Below, piece by piece: positions 14,394-31,526 of a stretch of 64,000 nt of DNA. Source of the DNA: Deinococcus sp. YIM 134068 (GTDB taxonomy: Bacteria; Deinococcota; Deinococci; Deinococcales; Deinococcaceae); NCBI RefSeq assembly GCF_036543075.1, contig NZ_JAZHPF010000020.1:1-64000 (forward strand). Direction: 5' to 3'. Each line of letters starts with the position of its first letter. Position 1 is the stretch's first letter. The position numbers were made by a program, and so were the translations under genes. The notes below the pieces were generated by a model, which worked only from the letters and a program-made list of their open reading frames with translations, ran no database searches and was not told the DNA's origin.

Positions 14394-15853
14394 TGGGTGC
14401 CTCCGGCGGCGTTGACAAGGCGGATGAGGGCGAGTTGCACGGTGACGCGGGCCTGCACGAGGTCGCGCTGGGCCTGGGCGAGGGCGATCTGGGCGCTCGT
14501 CACGGCGTCGGCGGTGCCCGTCCCGGCGGCGAGGCGGGCGCGCGCGGCGGTGAGGGTGGCCTGGGCGACCTCCACCTGCGTGGCGCTCGTTTGCAGGGCG
14601 GTGATGTTCGTCTGGGCGGTGCTGTAGAGGGTGCGGACGTTCAGCTCGGCGTTCTGCTGGGCCACGTTCAGGGTGAGCTGCGCCTGGGTCACGTTCGCCT
14701 CGGCGGCGGAAATCTGGGCGCGCAGGGCGGGTGAGTAGACCACGTAACTCCCCGTCACGCTGGCGACGACCCGGTTGGTGGCACTCACGCCGCTGCCGCC
14801 GAAGGGCACGCTGTAGCCCACCGCCGCGTCGCCCTCCAGCACGCTGACGCTCGCGTTCACGCCGCCGCTGCTCGCCGGGCCGTAACGCAGGCTGGCCGTC
14901 AGGTCGGGGAGGCGGGCGTTGCGCCGCTGCTCCTCCAGCGTCTCCTGGGCGGCGGCGAGGTCGTTTTGCGCGTCCACGACATCCACCGTAGCCGTGCGGG
15001 CGCGGGTGACGAGGGTATTCAGGTCCGGCAGGGTGAAGGTGCTTGCTGGCGTGGTGGAGAAGGTCACGCCCGTCAGCGTCTGATTCAGCACCGCCGCGAG
15101 GTTCAGGCGGGCGACTTCGAGGTTGCTGCGCGCCTCCAGTAACGACGCCTGGGCAAGCTGCACGTTCGCCTGCGCGGTGAGCACGTCCTCCTGGGTGGCG
15201 TTGTTCTGCGCCCGGCGGGTCTGGGCAATTTCCAGTTGGCGCTGGCGCAGGGCCACGGTGTCGGTGGCGAGGGCCACGTCCCGCTGGGCGACGACGGCGG
15301 CGAGGTACTGCTGATACACGTTGAGCCGCGCGCTCGCCCCCGCCGCCTGAAGGCTGGCCTGCGCGAGCGTCAGGCTGCGCTGCGCGAGGCGCAGGGTGGA
15401 CTGCCCGCTCGACCACGGCAGCAGCCCGAGGCTCGCCTGCACGCCCGCACTTCCGCCGAGGCTCGCTGCCGTGGCGCTCGTCGTGCCGTCGTCCCCCGTG
15501 GTCGTGTAGCCGCCCGTGTAGGTCGTGCTGCCCGTCACGCTCACGCTCAGGCCGAGGGCACTGCGGGCCGCGTTCAGGTTCTGTTGCGCGACCTGCACAC
15601 TGAGCTGCGCCTGGGTGACGCTGGGGGCCTGAGCGAGTCGGGCGAGCGCGGCGTCCAGCGTGAGGGTCGTGCCCGTCTGGGTGGTCGTCTGGGTCGTGGT
15701 CTGAGTCGTCGTGGTCTGGGTCTGGGTCGTCCGCGCCGGGGTCGTGGTCTGACTGGTCTGCGCCCCCGCGCCGCCCACACCGAGCGCGAGGGCGAGCGTC
15801 AGGGCGAGGCGCGCACCGGGGGCGCGGGCGGGCGGGGTGAGGGGGAGGGTCAT
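14390..15853 (-). CDS. TolC-like outer-membrane efflux protein, first of pair
   Basis: A 487-residue outer-membrane channel-type protein for type I secretion or RND/ABC efflux. It has a signal peptide ending GGAGAQ and then an unusual Thr/Gln run (residues about 35-60, TTQTQTTTTQ and similar). Two tandem outer-membrane efflux repeats follow, with the helical motifs LDAALARLAQAP, NLNAARSALG, ARSNLEVARLNLAAVL and ALAQAQRDLVQARVTV. It is divergent from the response regulator at 16019, which may control it; that is inferred from position only. No partner inner-membrane pump lies nearby. Confidence 0.85.
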   Translation of the reverse strand: MTLPLTPPARAPGARLALTLALALGVGGAGAQTSQTTTPARTTQTQTTTTQTTTQTTTQTGTTLTLDAALARLAQAPSVTQAQLSVQVAQQNLNAARSALGLSVSVTGSTTYTGGYTTTGDDGTTSATAASLGGSAGVQASLGLLPWSSGQSTLRLAQRSLTLAQASLQAAGASARLNVYQQYLAAVVAQRDVALATDTVALRQRQLEIAQTRRAQNNATQEDVLTAQANVQLAQASLLEARSNLEVARLNLAAVLNQTLTGVTFSTTPASTFTLPDLNTLVTRARTATVDVVDAQNDLAAAQETLEEQRRNARLPDLTASLRYGPASSGGVNASVSVLEGDAAVGYSVPFGGSGVSATNRVVASVTGSYVVYSPALRAQISAAEANVTQAQLTLNVAQQNAELNVRTLYSTAQTNITALQTSATQVEVAQATLTAARARLAAGTGTADAVTSAQIALAQAQRDLVQARVTVQLALIRLVNAAGGTQ

Positions 15854-15977
15854 GCCGCTCAGCCTGCCGCGTCCGCACGAACGGCGCGCTCACCTTTCTT
15901 GAAGGTTTGTCGAAGACGGCTTGGGCGGGTCGCACACGCGGTTTTTCTTCCTGGCACGCGCCACGGCCCGGCCCCGG

Positions 15978-15996
15978 ACCTTCGCATAACCTTCGC
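15978..15996 (+). promoter_or_regulatory. Direct repeat upstream of response regulator, probable RR box
   Basis: ACCTTCGC occurs at 15978-15985 and again at 15989-15996, an 11-bp period that places both copies on one face of the helix. It covers the -35 region of the promoter whose -10 is TACCAT at 16007-16012. OmpR-family regulators bind such tandem repeats, so autoregulation is likely. Confidence 0.5.
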
Positions 15997-16018
15997 CCGT
16001 TGCGCCTACCATGCGGTC

Positions 16019-16698
16019 ATGAGTGCCCTGATCCTGATTGTGGAGGATGAACCCCAGCTCGCGGAGGTGCTGGAGGCCTACGCGCGGCAGGAGGGCTACC
16101 GCACCGAGCGGGCGGGGGACGGCCATACCGCCCTGACCGCCTACCGCGCCGCCAGCCCCGACCTGATCCTGCTCGACATCATGCTGCCGGGCCGCAGCGG
16201 CCTCGACGTGCTCAAGACCGTGCGCGCCGACGGCTCGACGCCCGTCATCCTCGTGACGGCCCGCGCGGAGGAGACCGACCAGATCGTCGGCCTCGAACTC
16301 GGCGCGGACGACTATGTGGTCAAGCCCTTCCGCCCGCGCGAGGTGATGGCGCGCGTCAAGGCCGTGCTGCGCCGGGTGAACGCCGCCGAGGGCGACACCG
16401 AACGCCCCCTGCGGGTCGGGCCGTTGGAAGTGGACCGCCGGGCGGTCGTGGCGCGGGTGAACGGGCAGCCCCTGAATCTGACGCCCGCCGAGTTCCGGCT
16501 GCTCGCGCACCTGGCGCAGGTGCCGGGGCGGGCCTTTACCCGCGAGGAACTCCTCGCCGCCGCCCTGCCCGACAGCGACGCGCTGGAGCGGGTGGTGGAC
16601 GCGCACCTCGCCTCCGTGCGCCGCAAGCTCGACGCCGTGCGGGCGGGCGGGCTGCTTCATACCGTGCGCGGGGTGGGCTACCGCCTGGAGGCGTCCGC

Positions 16699-16702
<4 letters not shown>
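16019..16702 (+). CDS. OmpR-family response regulator
   Basis: A 227-residue two-component regulator. The receiver domain (residues 1-115) has acidic residues in IVEDEPQ, the phospho-acceptor Asp in LILLDIMLPG, the Thr/Ser in ILVTA and Lys in VKPF. The winged-helix DNA-binding domain follows (about 130-225; LTPAEFRLLAHL and HTVRGVGYRL). ATG 16019 is 6 nt after TACCAT, so it is probably leaderless. Its TGA overlaps the TTG start of the kinase gene. The target is unknown; the divergent TolC-like pair is the obvious candidate. Confidence 0.93.
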
Positions 16703-18033
<1,331 letters not shown>

Positions 18034-18479
18034 GGCGTTAGCGATGAGGGGTTGACGGACGGGTTTTCTTCTTTGCCAGGCCCGTTCACCGCCTCTGCTT
18101 CGCAGCTCTACGGGTCCCAACTTCTCCACTCAAGGGGAGGTGCAGAAGTGCTGTTCGTGGGGAGTGGGCAGGAGAGTCGTCACGTCGCCCCCTCACCCCG
18201 GCTCTCTCCCACGGGGGGAGAGGGAGAGAAAAGCGACGGCTTTTGCTTTCTAAAACCGTCACTCTCGACGCCCGATTCTTACCCGTGGGCGGACGGCCCA
18301 CTCCCACCACCACGCCTTGCTCGCGGAGCTTCCTGGCTGGGCCTTCCAAATAGAGCGCAACAAGATCAAACCTTGCCACGCCAAGAATTCGACCACGGGC
18401 GCGGACAACAGGCCCTTTGCCCAGCGCAGCGCCACTCCCCCAGCCCCCTACCCCCAGAGGGGAGTGGGGGCGAACCGAA
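18034..18479. repeat. Repeat-rich intergenic region, copies 2a and 2b
   Basis: A 446-bp gap. At 18078-18145 is GTTCACCGCCTCTGCTTCGCAGCTCTACGGGTCCC plus an AAGGGGAGG arm, and at 18187-18235 a CACCCCGGCTCTCTCCC/GGGGAGAGGGAGA hairpin; both belong to the dispersed family. Between 18265 and 18425 the base composition is lower in GC and long overlapping frames exist on both strands, but none has a start, ribosome binding site or recognisable product, so I call no gene. Confidence 0.55.
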
Positions 18480-19940
<1,461 letters not shown>

Positions 19941-19960
19941 AGGAGCCTCCGAGTTGATGC

Positions 19961-19988
19961 GTACTCAATGGAGTACATACCTTATAAG
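19961..19988 (-). promoter_or_regulatory. Palindromic operator and promoter of the VIT-like membrane protein gene
   Basis: GTACTC-AATG-GAGTAC (19961-19976) is a perfect 6+4+6 palindrome. On the minus strand TATAAG (rc of CTTATA, 19981-19986) lies directly upstream, with a TTGGAT-like -35 15-16 bp further. The operator thus covers the start of transcription, typical of a dimeric repressor. The repressor is unknown. Confidence 0.6.
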
Positions 19989-20043
19989 GCGGTGTTCACT
20001 CATCCAACGAAAGGAGGAGGAGCCGTTCCGGGTAGGCTGAGCC

Positions 20044-20898
20044 ATGCCTCGCCCTCTCCTCGGCCTGCTCGCCGCCCTGTCGCTGGCCCTGTCACCGGGT
20101 CACGCGGCGGTCCCAACGGTGCCCGTCCCGGTGTTCGTGCTGCTGCCGGGGGATGAGGGGAGGGCCTCGCTGCTCGGCGTGTGGGAGGGCGGGCGCTGGC
20201 TGGGAGACGGCAACGCGGCGCGGCGGGTGCGGGCCGGGGCGACCTACCGGGTGCAGGGGTTGAGCGGCCCGGCCACCACGGCGCGGGGCGGGCGGGCCGA
20301 GTACTTCGGAGTGCCGTGCGAGAACGCCTTCGGGGTGGCCCTGACCCCGGAGGTCCGGCCCGCCAACTTCACGGTGGTCACGCCCACCGGGGTGAGGACG
20401 CGCCCCCGCCCTGTGACCGTGCTGCCGACGACGGGAGCCGTCTACCGGGAGGCCGTGCGGGCCGAACTCGTGCGGCGCGGGCTACCCAACCCAGTCGTCC
20501 ACCTCACCCGCGTCGTCCGCGCCGACCTCGACGGCAACGGCACGGACGAGGTGATCGTGGAGGCGAGCCGCTTCGCCGAACGCTCGGGCCTGTTTCCGCC
20601 GCCGACCGGGCAGCCGGGCGACTACAGCCTCCTCCTGTTGCGGCAAGTGGTGGGGGGACGGGTGCGGACGAGCGTCCTCGGCGCGGAGGTCGTCTCGAAG
20701 GCATATGACCCCGACAGCACCGAGCCGATGCCCCTCGCCACCCTCCACGCCCTCGCCGGACTCGCGGACCTCAACGGCGACGGGCGGATGGAGGTACTGA
20801 CCTTCGGCGCGTACTACGAGGGCTACGGGCTGACGGCGAGCGAGTGGACGCCGGGCGGTGGGCTGAAGACGCGGCTGGAAACGGGCTGCGGAGCCTGA
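20044..20898 (+). CDS. Secreted protein with FG-GAP/EF-hand-like calcium loops
   Basis: A 284-residue exported protein with signal peptide [21 protein letters not shown]. The first half is a beta-rich domain of unknown type with a Cys in [10 protein letters not shown]. The second half has two acidic loops, [10 protein letters not shown] and [10 protein letters not shown], each followed by a strand, as in FG-GAP/VCBS propeller repeats that bind calcium. A second Cys near the C-terminus (ETGCGA) could pair with the first. TAGGCT (20033-20038) is 5 nt before the ATG, so it is probably leaderless. Function unknown. Confidence 0.78.
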   Translation: MPRPLLGLLAALSLALSPGHAAVPTVPVPVFVLLPGDEGRASLLGVWEGGRWLGDGNAARRVRAGATYRVQGLSGPATTARGGRAEYFGVPCENAFGVALTPEVRPANFTVVTPTGVRTRPRPVTVLPTTGAVYREAVRAELVRRGLPNPVVHLTRVVRADLDGNGTDEVIVEASRFAERSGLFPPPTGQPGDYSLLLLRQVVGGRVRTSVLGAEVVSKAYDPDSTEPMPLATLHALAGLADLNGDGRMEVLTFGAYYEGYGLTASEWTPGGGLKTRLETGCGA

Positions 20899-20932
20899 CC
20901 GTCTCCCCCCTCGCCCCGCTAGACTCGCCCGC

Positions 20933-21244
20933 ATGGGTGAACGGGTCAGGGTCGGCGCGGAGGCGGAGTTGCCGGAGGGCAGCCAGACGGAGGTGCAGGT
21001 GGACGGCGTGGGCGTGGTCGTCGTGCGCTATGAGGGCGCGTTCTATGCCCTGCGGAACAACTGCACCCACCAGAAATACCCGCTGCTGGGCGGCGAGGTG
21101 AGCCAGGGCCGCATCACCTGCGAGAAACATGGAGCAAAGTTTGAGCTGGCGACGGGCAAGGCAAAGACCCTCCCCGCCGTGAAGGCGGTGCAGATTTACG
21201 GCACGGTGGTGGAGGACGGCGAGGTGTACGTCCTGCCGCTTTAG
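20933..21244 (+). CDS. Rieske-type [2Fe-2S] ferredoxin
   Basis: A 103-residue soluble electron carrier. The cluster ligands are in NNCTHQKYP (Cys-x-His) and TCEKHGAKF (Cys-x2-His), 18 residues apart as in NirD/BphF-type Rieske proteins. There is no TM anchor and no second-box disulphide cysteine, so it is the low-potential ferredoxin-like class rather than a bc1 subunit. The partner oxygenase or reductase is not nearby. TAGACT (20920-20925) is 7 nt before the ATG, so it is probably leaderless. Confidence 0.92.
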   Translation: MGERVRVGAEAELPEGSQTEVQVDGVGVVVVRYEGAFYALRNNCTHQKYPLLGGEVSQGRITCEKHGAKFELATGKAKTLPAVKAVQIYGTVVEDGEVYVLPL

Positions 21245-21259
21245 AGGACGTGGACTGTC

Positions 21260-21430
<171 letters not shown>

Positions 21431-21509
21431 GCGCGGCTCCGGGGGATCAGGAAAAGGGGAGTCATGGACGCAGGGTAATGCGGGCGCGGCGGCCTGTCCG
21501 GGTCCGGTC

Positions 21510-22136
21510 TCACAGGCCGAGCAATTCCTCCAGCCCGCGCCGGGTGGCGGCCAATGCCTCCCCGATGCGCCACGCCGCCCGGTCACGCGGCCCCACGGGA
21601 TTGCTCACGCCCCGCAGCTCCAGCGCCGGAACGCCCGCCAGCAGCGCCGCGTGGGCCACCCCCGCCCCCTCCATCCCCTCGGTGAGCGCGTCAGGATAAA
21701 CCCGGGCGAGGGCTTGGGCACGTTCCGCCGTCCCCGTCACCGTGTTCAGGGTGAGGGTCGGACCGCAGGGGGCACCGAGTCGCCCGGCAAGGTCCGCCGC
21801 GCCCTCCCAGACGGAGAAAACGCCTGCGTGCGGCGAGTCGGGCAACACGGACAACCCCAGCGCCGCGAGGTCGAGGAAGGCCGCCCCGTCCTGTGCCCCC
21901 AGGTCGGCCTGCACGATCACGCCCGACACGGCGAGGTCGCCGGGGACGAGGCCGCTGCCGGGATACGCCCCGCCGATGCCCGCGCTCACGGCGAGGTCAA
22001 AGTCGCTCGTGAGTAAGGCTTGCTGGGTAGCGAGCGCCGCCGCGACCGGACCGACCCCACTCACGACCACGCAGGTGGGCAGATCAGCGAGGCGGGCAGC
22101 CTCTCCGGCGGTCGCCACGATGACGAGGACATTCAC
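21510..22136 (-). CDS. mqnB: Futalosine hydrolase
   Basis: Purine nucleoside phosphorylase-fold enzyme that splits futalosine to dehypoxanthinyl futalosine and hypoxanthine in the alternative menaquinone pathway. The roughly 208-residue product has SAGIGGAYPGSGL, the catalytic-site GMEGAGVAHAA and the closing RGVSNPVGPRD, in which the Asp interacts with the base; these fit MqnB of Thermus better than MTA/SAH nucleosidase. ATG 22142 is possible, but TACCCT (22144-22149) ends only 1 nt before it; GTG 22136, 7 nt after the -10, fits a leaderless start better. Confidence 0.87.
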   Translation of the reverse strand: MNVLVIVATAGEAARLADLPTCVVVSGVGPVAAALATQQALLTSDFDLAVSAGIGGAYPGSGLVPGDLAVSGVIVQADLGAQDGAAFLDLAALGLSVLPDSPHAGVFSVWEGAADLAGRLGAPCGPTLTLNTVTGTAERAQALARVYPDALTEGMEGAGVAHAALLAGVPALELRGVSNPVGPRDRAAWRIGEALAATRRGLEELLGL

Positions 22137-22212
22137 GGCCATCAGGGTAGCGTGGAAAGGACAACGCCCCAGCAGGGGCCGGGGCGGGGAGAGAAACGTA
22201 CGGCGGATGGGC

Positions 22213-23820
<1,608 letters not shown>

Positions 23821-23901
23821 GACGCTTTCCTCCTCCTTGCACTCACGGCTTCACTTCCCAGGAGACGACACACGTCCTCACGGTTTCCTGACGGCGGACA
23901 C

Positions 23902-24414
23902 TCACAGCCCCTCCCGCCCGTCCCACGCCTTCACGTCCAGCACGCCGCCCCGCGTGCCGATCACGATCACGGCGTCGCCGGGGCGCAGGGCGTCGTCGCT
24001 GTGGGCGAGGGCGTGTTCGATCTGCCCGGCGACCGTGACGGCCACCTTGCCCGGTCTCGCCGGGGCGGGCGGAACGATGACCTTCCCCGTGCGGCCCGCG
24101 AGCCGCCCCGCGCCGCCGCTCACCTCGCCGCGCGTCCGCGCCACGCTGAAGGCGAGGGCCGTGAACGCCCCCACCCCCAGCCCCGTCACGAGGGCCACGA
24201 CGAGCCGCCCCGCTCCCCCCAGCCCCAGCAGCCCCGCCAGCACCCCTGCGAGGCCGAAAAAGGCCGCGAAGCTCACGAGCGCCCGCAGCGAGAACCACGA
24301 GGCGACATCGTGGAGGTCCCCGTCGTGCCCCGCCGCGTCCCCGTGGTGCCCGCCGAAGAGGGAGACGGCCAGCAGCCCGCCGCCCACGATCAGGCATACC
24401 AGATAGATGTCCAT
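23902..24414 (-). CDS. NfeD-like membrane protein (YuaF type)
   Basis: A 170-residue protein with three to four TM helices: a first near residues 3-20, then two or three between about 38 and 95. A C-terminal OB-fold-like beta domain (about 105-165; LAGRTGKVIVPP and GDAVIVIGTRGGVLDV) follows. NfeD proteins partner flotillins, and this one lies immediately upstream of the flotillin-like gene on the same strand. Between the first helices is a His/Gly/Asp-rich loop (FGGHHGDAAGHDGDLHD) that could bind metal. ATG 24414 is chosen with GGAGGACATGAG upstream. Confidence 0.83.
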   Translation of the reverse strand: MDIYLVCLIVGGGLLAVSLFGGHHGDAAGHDGDLHDVASWFSLRALVSFAAFFGLAGVLAGLLGLGGAGRLVVALVTGLGVGAFTALAFSVARTRGEVSGGAGRLAGRTGKVIVPPAPARPGKVAVTVAGQIEHALAHSDDALRPGDAVIVIGTRGGVLDVKAWDGREGL

Positions 24415-24490
24415 CGTTCGCTCATGTCCTCCACACCCCACACTACGCGGCGGAGGGGGAGGAGGTTGCCGGAAGTGCCGAGGCTCGCTC

Positions 24491-25135
24491 CTACGGCATC
24501 AGCCGCTCGACGCGCCAACCTCCGCCCTCCCGCGCGTAGCGGAAGCGGTCATGCATCCGGTTCGCCCTCCCCTGCCAGAACTCCCACTCCTGCACGCGCA
24601 CCCGGTAGCCGCCCCAGAAGTCGGGCTTGGGAACGGTGGTGCCATCTGGAAAACGGGTATGCAGGGCGTCGAGCTTGGCCTCCAGCGTCTCGCGGTTCTC
24701 CACCGGGGCGCTCTGCGGGTCGCTCACGAGGGCGGCAAGCTGGCTCTCACGGGGGCGGGAATGGAAGTAGGCGGCGCTCTCCTCCCCGCTCAGGCGCTCG
24801 ACCGTCCCGTAGGCGCGCACCTGCCGCTCGTGTTCGGCCCAGTGGAAGAGGAGTTCGGCCTGCGGGTTGGCCTCCAGATCGCGCCCCTTGTGCGAGTCGT
24901 AGTTCGTGTAGAAGGTTAGCCCGCCCCCCTCCGCCCCGCGCAGGAGCACCGTCCGCACGCTCGGCCTGCCCGCGGCGTCCGCCGTGGCGAGGCTCAGGGC
25001 GTAGGGTTCGCGCAGCCCGCCCCGCAGCGCCTCGTCCAGCCAGGCCCGGAACTGGGCGAGGGGGTCGGGATTCAGGCTCTCACGGCGCAACTCGGCGCGG
25101 GTGTAGGAGAGGCGGAGGCCCGTGAGGTCGGTCAT
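24491..25135 (-). CDS. pdxH: Pyridoxamine 5'-phosphate oxidase
   Basis: FMN-dependent oxidase that makes pyridoxal phosphate from PNP or PMP. The 214-residue product has [20 protein letters not shown], the FMN-binding [33 protein letters not shown], and the C-terminal [24 protein letters not shown], which carries the substrate-binding Arg/His. Its ATG overlaps the mutM stop (ATGA), so it is translated behind mutM. Family length and motifs are complete. Confidence 0.96.
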   Translation of the reverse strand: MTDLTGLRLSYTRAELRRESLNPDPLAQFRAWLDEALRGGLREPYALSLATADAAGRPSVRTVLLRGAEGGGLTFYTNYDSHKGRDLEANPQAELLFHWAEHERQVRAYGTVERLSGEESAAYFHSRPRESQLAALVSDPQSAPVENRETLEAKLDALHTRFPDGTTVPKPDFWGGYRVRVQEWEFWQGRANRMHDRFRYAREGGGWRVERLMP

Positions 25136-25959
25136 TCCCGCACCTTCTGACAGTGGGGGCAGAAGTGCGTTCCTCTCTGTCCCAACACGATTTTCCTAAT
25201 GGGTGTGCCGCAGCGGGGGCAGGGTTTCCCCGTCTGCCCGTAGACCGCGTGGCGGACCTGAAAGGCACCGGGTTCGCCGTCGTGCTGGCGGTAGTTGCCC
25301 AGCCCATTGCCCAGGGAACTGCCCCCCGCCTCGACCGCCTCGTGCATGACCTCGCGGATGGCGTGGTAGAGACGGCCTGCCTCCTCACGGTCGAGGCGCG
25401 TCTGCGCTGGGTGAATCCGAGCACGCCACAGGCTCTCGTCCGCGTAGATGTTGCCCACGCCGCTCACGGGCTTCTGCGACAGGAGCCACGGCTTGACGGC
25501 CCCGCACGTCGCGGCGAGGCGGGCGAACTCGTCCTCGTTGAAGCTGTCCGACAGCGGTTCCGGTCCCATCGCGTGCAGGGTCGGCATCCCCGCGTACTCC
25601 CCGGCGGGCACGACCGCCATCTTGCCGAAGCGGCGGGGGTCGTTGAAGTAGAGCTTGCCCTCGTCCGTCTGCACGGTCACGCGGGTATGTGGCCCCTCCT
25701 CCAGCCGGAAGCCGCCCGTCATGCCCAGGTGGACGATGAAATCGAGGTCGTGGGGGTCGCCCTCCGCCGCGTCCGCCGCCGCGAGGTGCAGCATCAGGTA
25801 CTTGCCCCGGCGCGACAGCCCGCTCACCCGCCGCCCGTGCGCGAGGTGCGTGTCGCGGTAGCGGTGGGCGGCGTCGTGCGTGACGCTGAGGATGGTGCGC
25901 CCCGCGAGCAGCGGCTCGATTTTGCGGCGCGTGGTCTCGACCTCGGGCAGTTCGGGCAC
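25132..25959 (-). CDS. mutM: Formamidopyrimidine-DNA glycosylase
   Basis: Base-excision repair enzyme removing 8-oxoguanine and Fapy lesions, with AP-lyase activity. The N-terminus [11 protein letters not shown] provides the catalytic Pro after Met removal and the Glu. KxLMLHL and the H2TH region [18 protein letters not shown] follow, and a C-terminal zinc finger with CPRCGTPI and CPHC. GTG 25959 is the only start that exposes the Pro. TATCCT (25966-25971) lies 6 nt upstream and there is no ribosome binding site, so it should be leaderless. The 275-residue length is normal. It overlaps pdxH by ATGA. Confidence 0.96.
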   Translation of the reverse strand: MPELPEVETTRRKIEPLLAGRTILSVTHDAAHRYRDTHLAHGRRVSGLSRRGKYLMLHLAAADAAEGDPHDLDFIVHLGMTGGFRLEEGPHTRVTVQTDEGKLYFNDPRRFGKMAVVPAGEYAGMPTLHAMGPEPLSDSFNEDEFARLAATCGAVKPWLLSQKPVSGVGNIYADESLWRARIHPAQTRLDREEAGRLYHAIREVMHEAVEAGGSSLGNGLGNYRQHDGEPGAFQVRHAVYGQTGKPCPRCGTPIRKIVLGQRGTHFCPHCQKVRE

Positions 25960-26072
25960 ACGGGGAGGATAGCGGGCGGGGCAAGGGGTGAACCGTGGCG
26001 CGGGACGGGGCACAGTGGGAGGACGAGGAGAAGACGGTCGCCTCGCCCTCGCAAGAGCCTGACGGACCATCG

Positions 26073-26486
26073 CTAAACCTGTGGCCCCAACAGCCCCATC
26101 CTGATGCCACGAGGTTTGAACACGGTTCGATTGATCCAGGAGAGATGTAGGACCATCATCAACCAGGCGAGAATGGGGAGAACGGAGGTCAGAGGCGTTC
26201 TGGGAAGGCCAAGCCAGCTCGCCAGCAGGGGCAGGAGGGCCAGGAGAACATAGGCCCAGCCGAACCGGACGTGTGCCAGTTCGAGGAAAAAGTAGTAAAG
26301 GAAGTACGACAGGATGCGGGCCGCGAGAAAGAGAACACCCACGAAGGTGGCCGCATCCCAGGAGAGGCCCGGCAACCCAGCCAACATGGCCCCGCACACG
26401 AACAAGACGATCAGGCAGAGAATCAGATACCGTTCGACCCGAGCGAGATCATGGAGGTCGGCGTCGGAAAACTCCGCCTGCGTCAT
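26073..26486 (-). CDS. Four-helix membrane protein of unknown function
   Basis: A 137-residue protein. After a polar N-terminus (MTQAEFSDADLHDLARVER) come four TM helices at about 21-40, 46-66, 74-92 and 96-118, and a basic end (FKPRGIRMG). TATCCT (26493-26498) sits 6 nt before the ATG, so a leaderless mRNA is likely. Codon use fits its neighbours, but GC is slightly lower than around it. I recognise no family. Confidence 0.7.
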   Translation of the reverse strand: MTQAEFSDADLHDLARVERYLILCLIVLFVCGAMLAGLPGLSWDAATFVGVLFLAARILSYFLYYFFLELAHVRFGWAYVLLALLPLLASWLGLPRTPLTSVLPILAWLMMVLHLSWINRTVFKPRGIRMGLLGPQV

Positions 26487-26589
26487 CCCCACAGGATAAG
26501 CACGTCCCGCTGAACACCGGGCGGAGGTTGAGGGTTCGTCCGAACGTCCCACCTCCCTGTTCCACGACTCCCGCCGTATCCTCCCCCCT

Positions 26590-27225
26590 ATGCCCACGCT
26601 CCTGCTCACCGGCTTCGAGCCGTTCCACACGCACCCCATCAACCCGAGCGCGCAGGCGGCGGAGGCGCTGGACGGGGCGGAGGTCGGCGGGGCGCGCGTC
26701 GTCTCGGCGCTGCTGCCCGTGGAACCGCACGCGGCGGCGGCGGCCCTGCTCACCCTGCTGGACGCCCACCAGCCGGACGCCGTACTCCTGACGGGCCTCG
26801 CGGCGGGGCGGCCCCACGTCACCGCCGAGCGGGTCGCCCTGAATGTCATGGATTTTCGTATCCCCGACAATGCCGGGTGGGTCTACCGCGACCACCCGGC
26901 GCACGGACACGCGGAGGCCCCGCCCGCTTACATGAGCACCCTGCCCCTGCGCGCCGTCGTGGAAGCGTGGAGAGCGGCGGGCATCCCCGGCGATATCAGC
27001 AACACGGCGGGCCTGTACCTCTGCAACTTCGTGCTCTACCACGCCCTCGACCACCTCGCGCACACGGGCCGCGCCGGGGTGCCCTGCGGCTTTCTTCACG
27101 TCCCCGCCAACGCGGGGGTGGCCCTCGCCGTGCCGGAGGACCGCCCGCCGCTGCCCTATCTGCCGCAGGAGGAAATCACGCGGGCGGTGCGGGTGGCGGC
27201 GGAGGTGGTAGGGGGCAGGGTGTAG
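26590..27225 (+). CDS. pcp: Pyrrolidone-carboxylate peptidase (C15)
   Basis: Cysteine peptidase that removes N-terminal pyroglutamate from peptides in the cytosol. The 211-residue product starts with the LLTGFEPF family motif. The catalytic Glu is in TAERVALN, the Cys in SNTAGLYLCNFVLY and the His in FLHVPAN. TATCCT (26577-26582) is 7 nt before the ATG, suggesting a leaderless transcript. It is divergent from the four-helix membrane protein gene, with both -10 boxes about 80 bp apart. Confidence 0.95.
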   Translation: MPTLLLTGFEPFHTHPINPSAQAAEALDGAEVGGARVVSALLPVEPHAAAAALLTLLDAHQPDAVLLTGLAAGRPHVTAERVALNVMDFRIPDNAGWVYRDHPAHGHAEAPPAYMSTLPLRAVVEAWRAAGIPGDISNTAGLYLCNFVLYHALDHLAHTGRAGVPCGFLHVPANAGVALAVPEDRPPLPYLPQEEITRAVRVAAEVVGGRV

Positions 27226-27553
27226 GAAAAGAACGGCTTCGACACGCACTTAAAGAGATGAATAGGTTTGTTTTCTCCTCCCCCTTGAACGCCAGATGTG
27301 CAAGAGAAAACGAGTGTGCCAGATGTGCTTTTTGCTCCCTCTCCCCTTGCGGGTGACTCGTAGAGCTGCGAAGCAGAGGGCTGGGGAGAAGGGTGGCGAG
27401 CAACGCTCGTCCTCCTGCCAGACGGCGAAAACGCTTCTTTTGCCCGACCGCAACTCACATCAAGCGTATTGAGGGGGAGTCCGGGACTCGTAGAGCTGCG
27501 AAGCAGAGGGGGTGAACAGGCCCGGCCTCCAAGAGAACTCGTCCGTCAACTCC
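27226..27553. repeat. Repeat cluster between pcp and the ppk1 region, copy 3
   Basis: The 328-bp gap is largely dispersed repeat. 27311-27423 is almost identical to the reverse complement of 45111-45224. A second part, 27468-27535, repeats GACTCGTAGAGCTGCGAAGCAGAGGGGGTGAACAGGC. The same GAGCTGCGAAGCAGAGGG core therefore occurs twice here, about 120 bp apart. No gene is visible. Confidence 0.75.
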
Positions 27554-27805
27554 TCACGGAAACGGTGCCTTCCCTGTCACCCACCCCCCCCCCGGCCCTC
27601 CGGCCCAGTGCCACTCTCCCCGGTCGTCCGGCTTGAGGGCGAGGGCGGCGACCACGGCGGCGAGGGGCACGCGGCGGGCGAAGCGGGTGCGGGCGTGCCA
27701 CTCGGCGAGGGCGGGGGCAGGGTCGGCGGGGCGCAACCCGCGCAGGGCGGCGTGGGCGCGGTTCACGGCGAGGTCGAAGAGGGCGTCCGGGGCGGCGGCG
27801 GGCAC
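27554..27805 (-). CDS. Small hypothetical protein downstream of ppk1
   Basis: An 83-residue frame following the ppk1 stop (27808-27810), from GTG 27805, just 2 nt downstream of it. It contains DALFDLAVNRAHAALRGL and WHARTRFARRVPLAAVVAAL, which look like amphipathic helices, and ends GGGWVTGKAPFP. Third positions are G/C-rich as in real genes here. There is no good ribosome binding site, so translation would rely on coupling to ppk1. It is similar to nothing I recognise and could be spurious. Confidence 0.45.
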   Translation of the reverse strand: MPAAAPDALFDLAVNRAHAALRGLRPADPAPALAEWHARTRFARRVPLAAVVAALALKPDDRGEWHWAGGPGGGWVTGKAPFP

Positions 27806-27807
27806 CT

Positions 27808-29937
<2,130 letters not shown>

Positions 29938-30084
29938 GCCCCAGAGTAATGAACGAAGCCGACCCCCGGCGAAAGGTCGGCGACATTAGGAGGGGAAGAT
30001 GAAGGCGCGGTCAGATCGGAGGCGGCAGGTCTCCCCCTCGCCAGCCGCCCTGTTCTTCCCCTTGAAGCCGTACCAGACGCAGAC

Positions 30085-30165
30085 CGAAGATGCTTTTCTC
30101 CCTCTCCCCCCGTGGGAGAGGGCCGGGGTGAGGGGGCGTGTGACCAGCCCCACTGCCCAACCTCC
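30085..30165. repeat. Dispersed CCCTCTCC-type repeat, copy 4
   Basis: CTCCCTCTCCCCCCGTGGGAGAGGGCCGGGGTGAGGGGGCGTG forms a strong hairpin between ppk1 and fabF, whose own stop follows at 30180. It may act as the fabF terminator. Confidence 0.65.
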
Positions 30166-30179
30166 TCCCTCCTCACCCC

Positions 30180-31424
<1,245 letters not shown>

Positions 31425-31526
31425 GCTGCCCTCCCCTCACAGGGAACCGGGCGGGCACACGGTCTGACCCGCGCCCACCCGGCTCCCGATCGCTCCCTCA
31501 CGGGCGCTGCCCCTCGCGGGCGCTGA

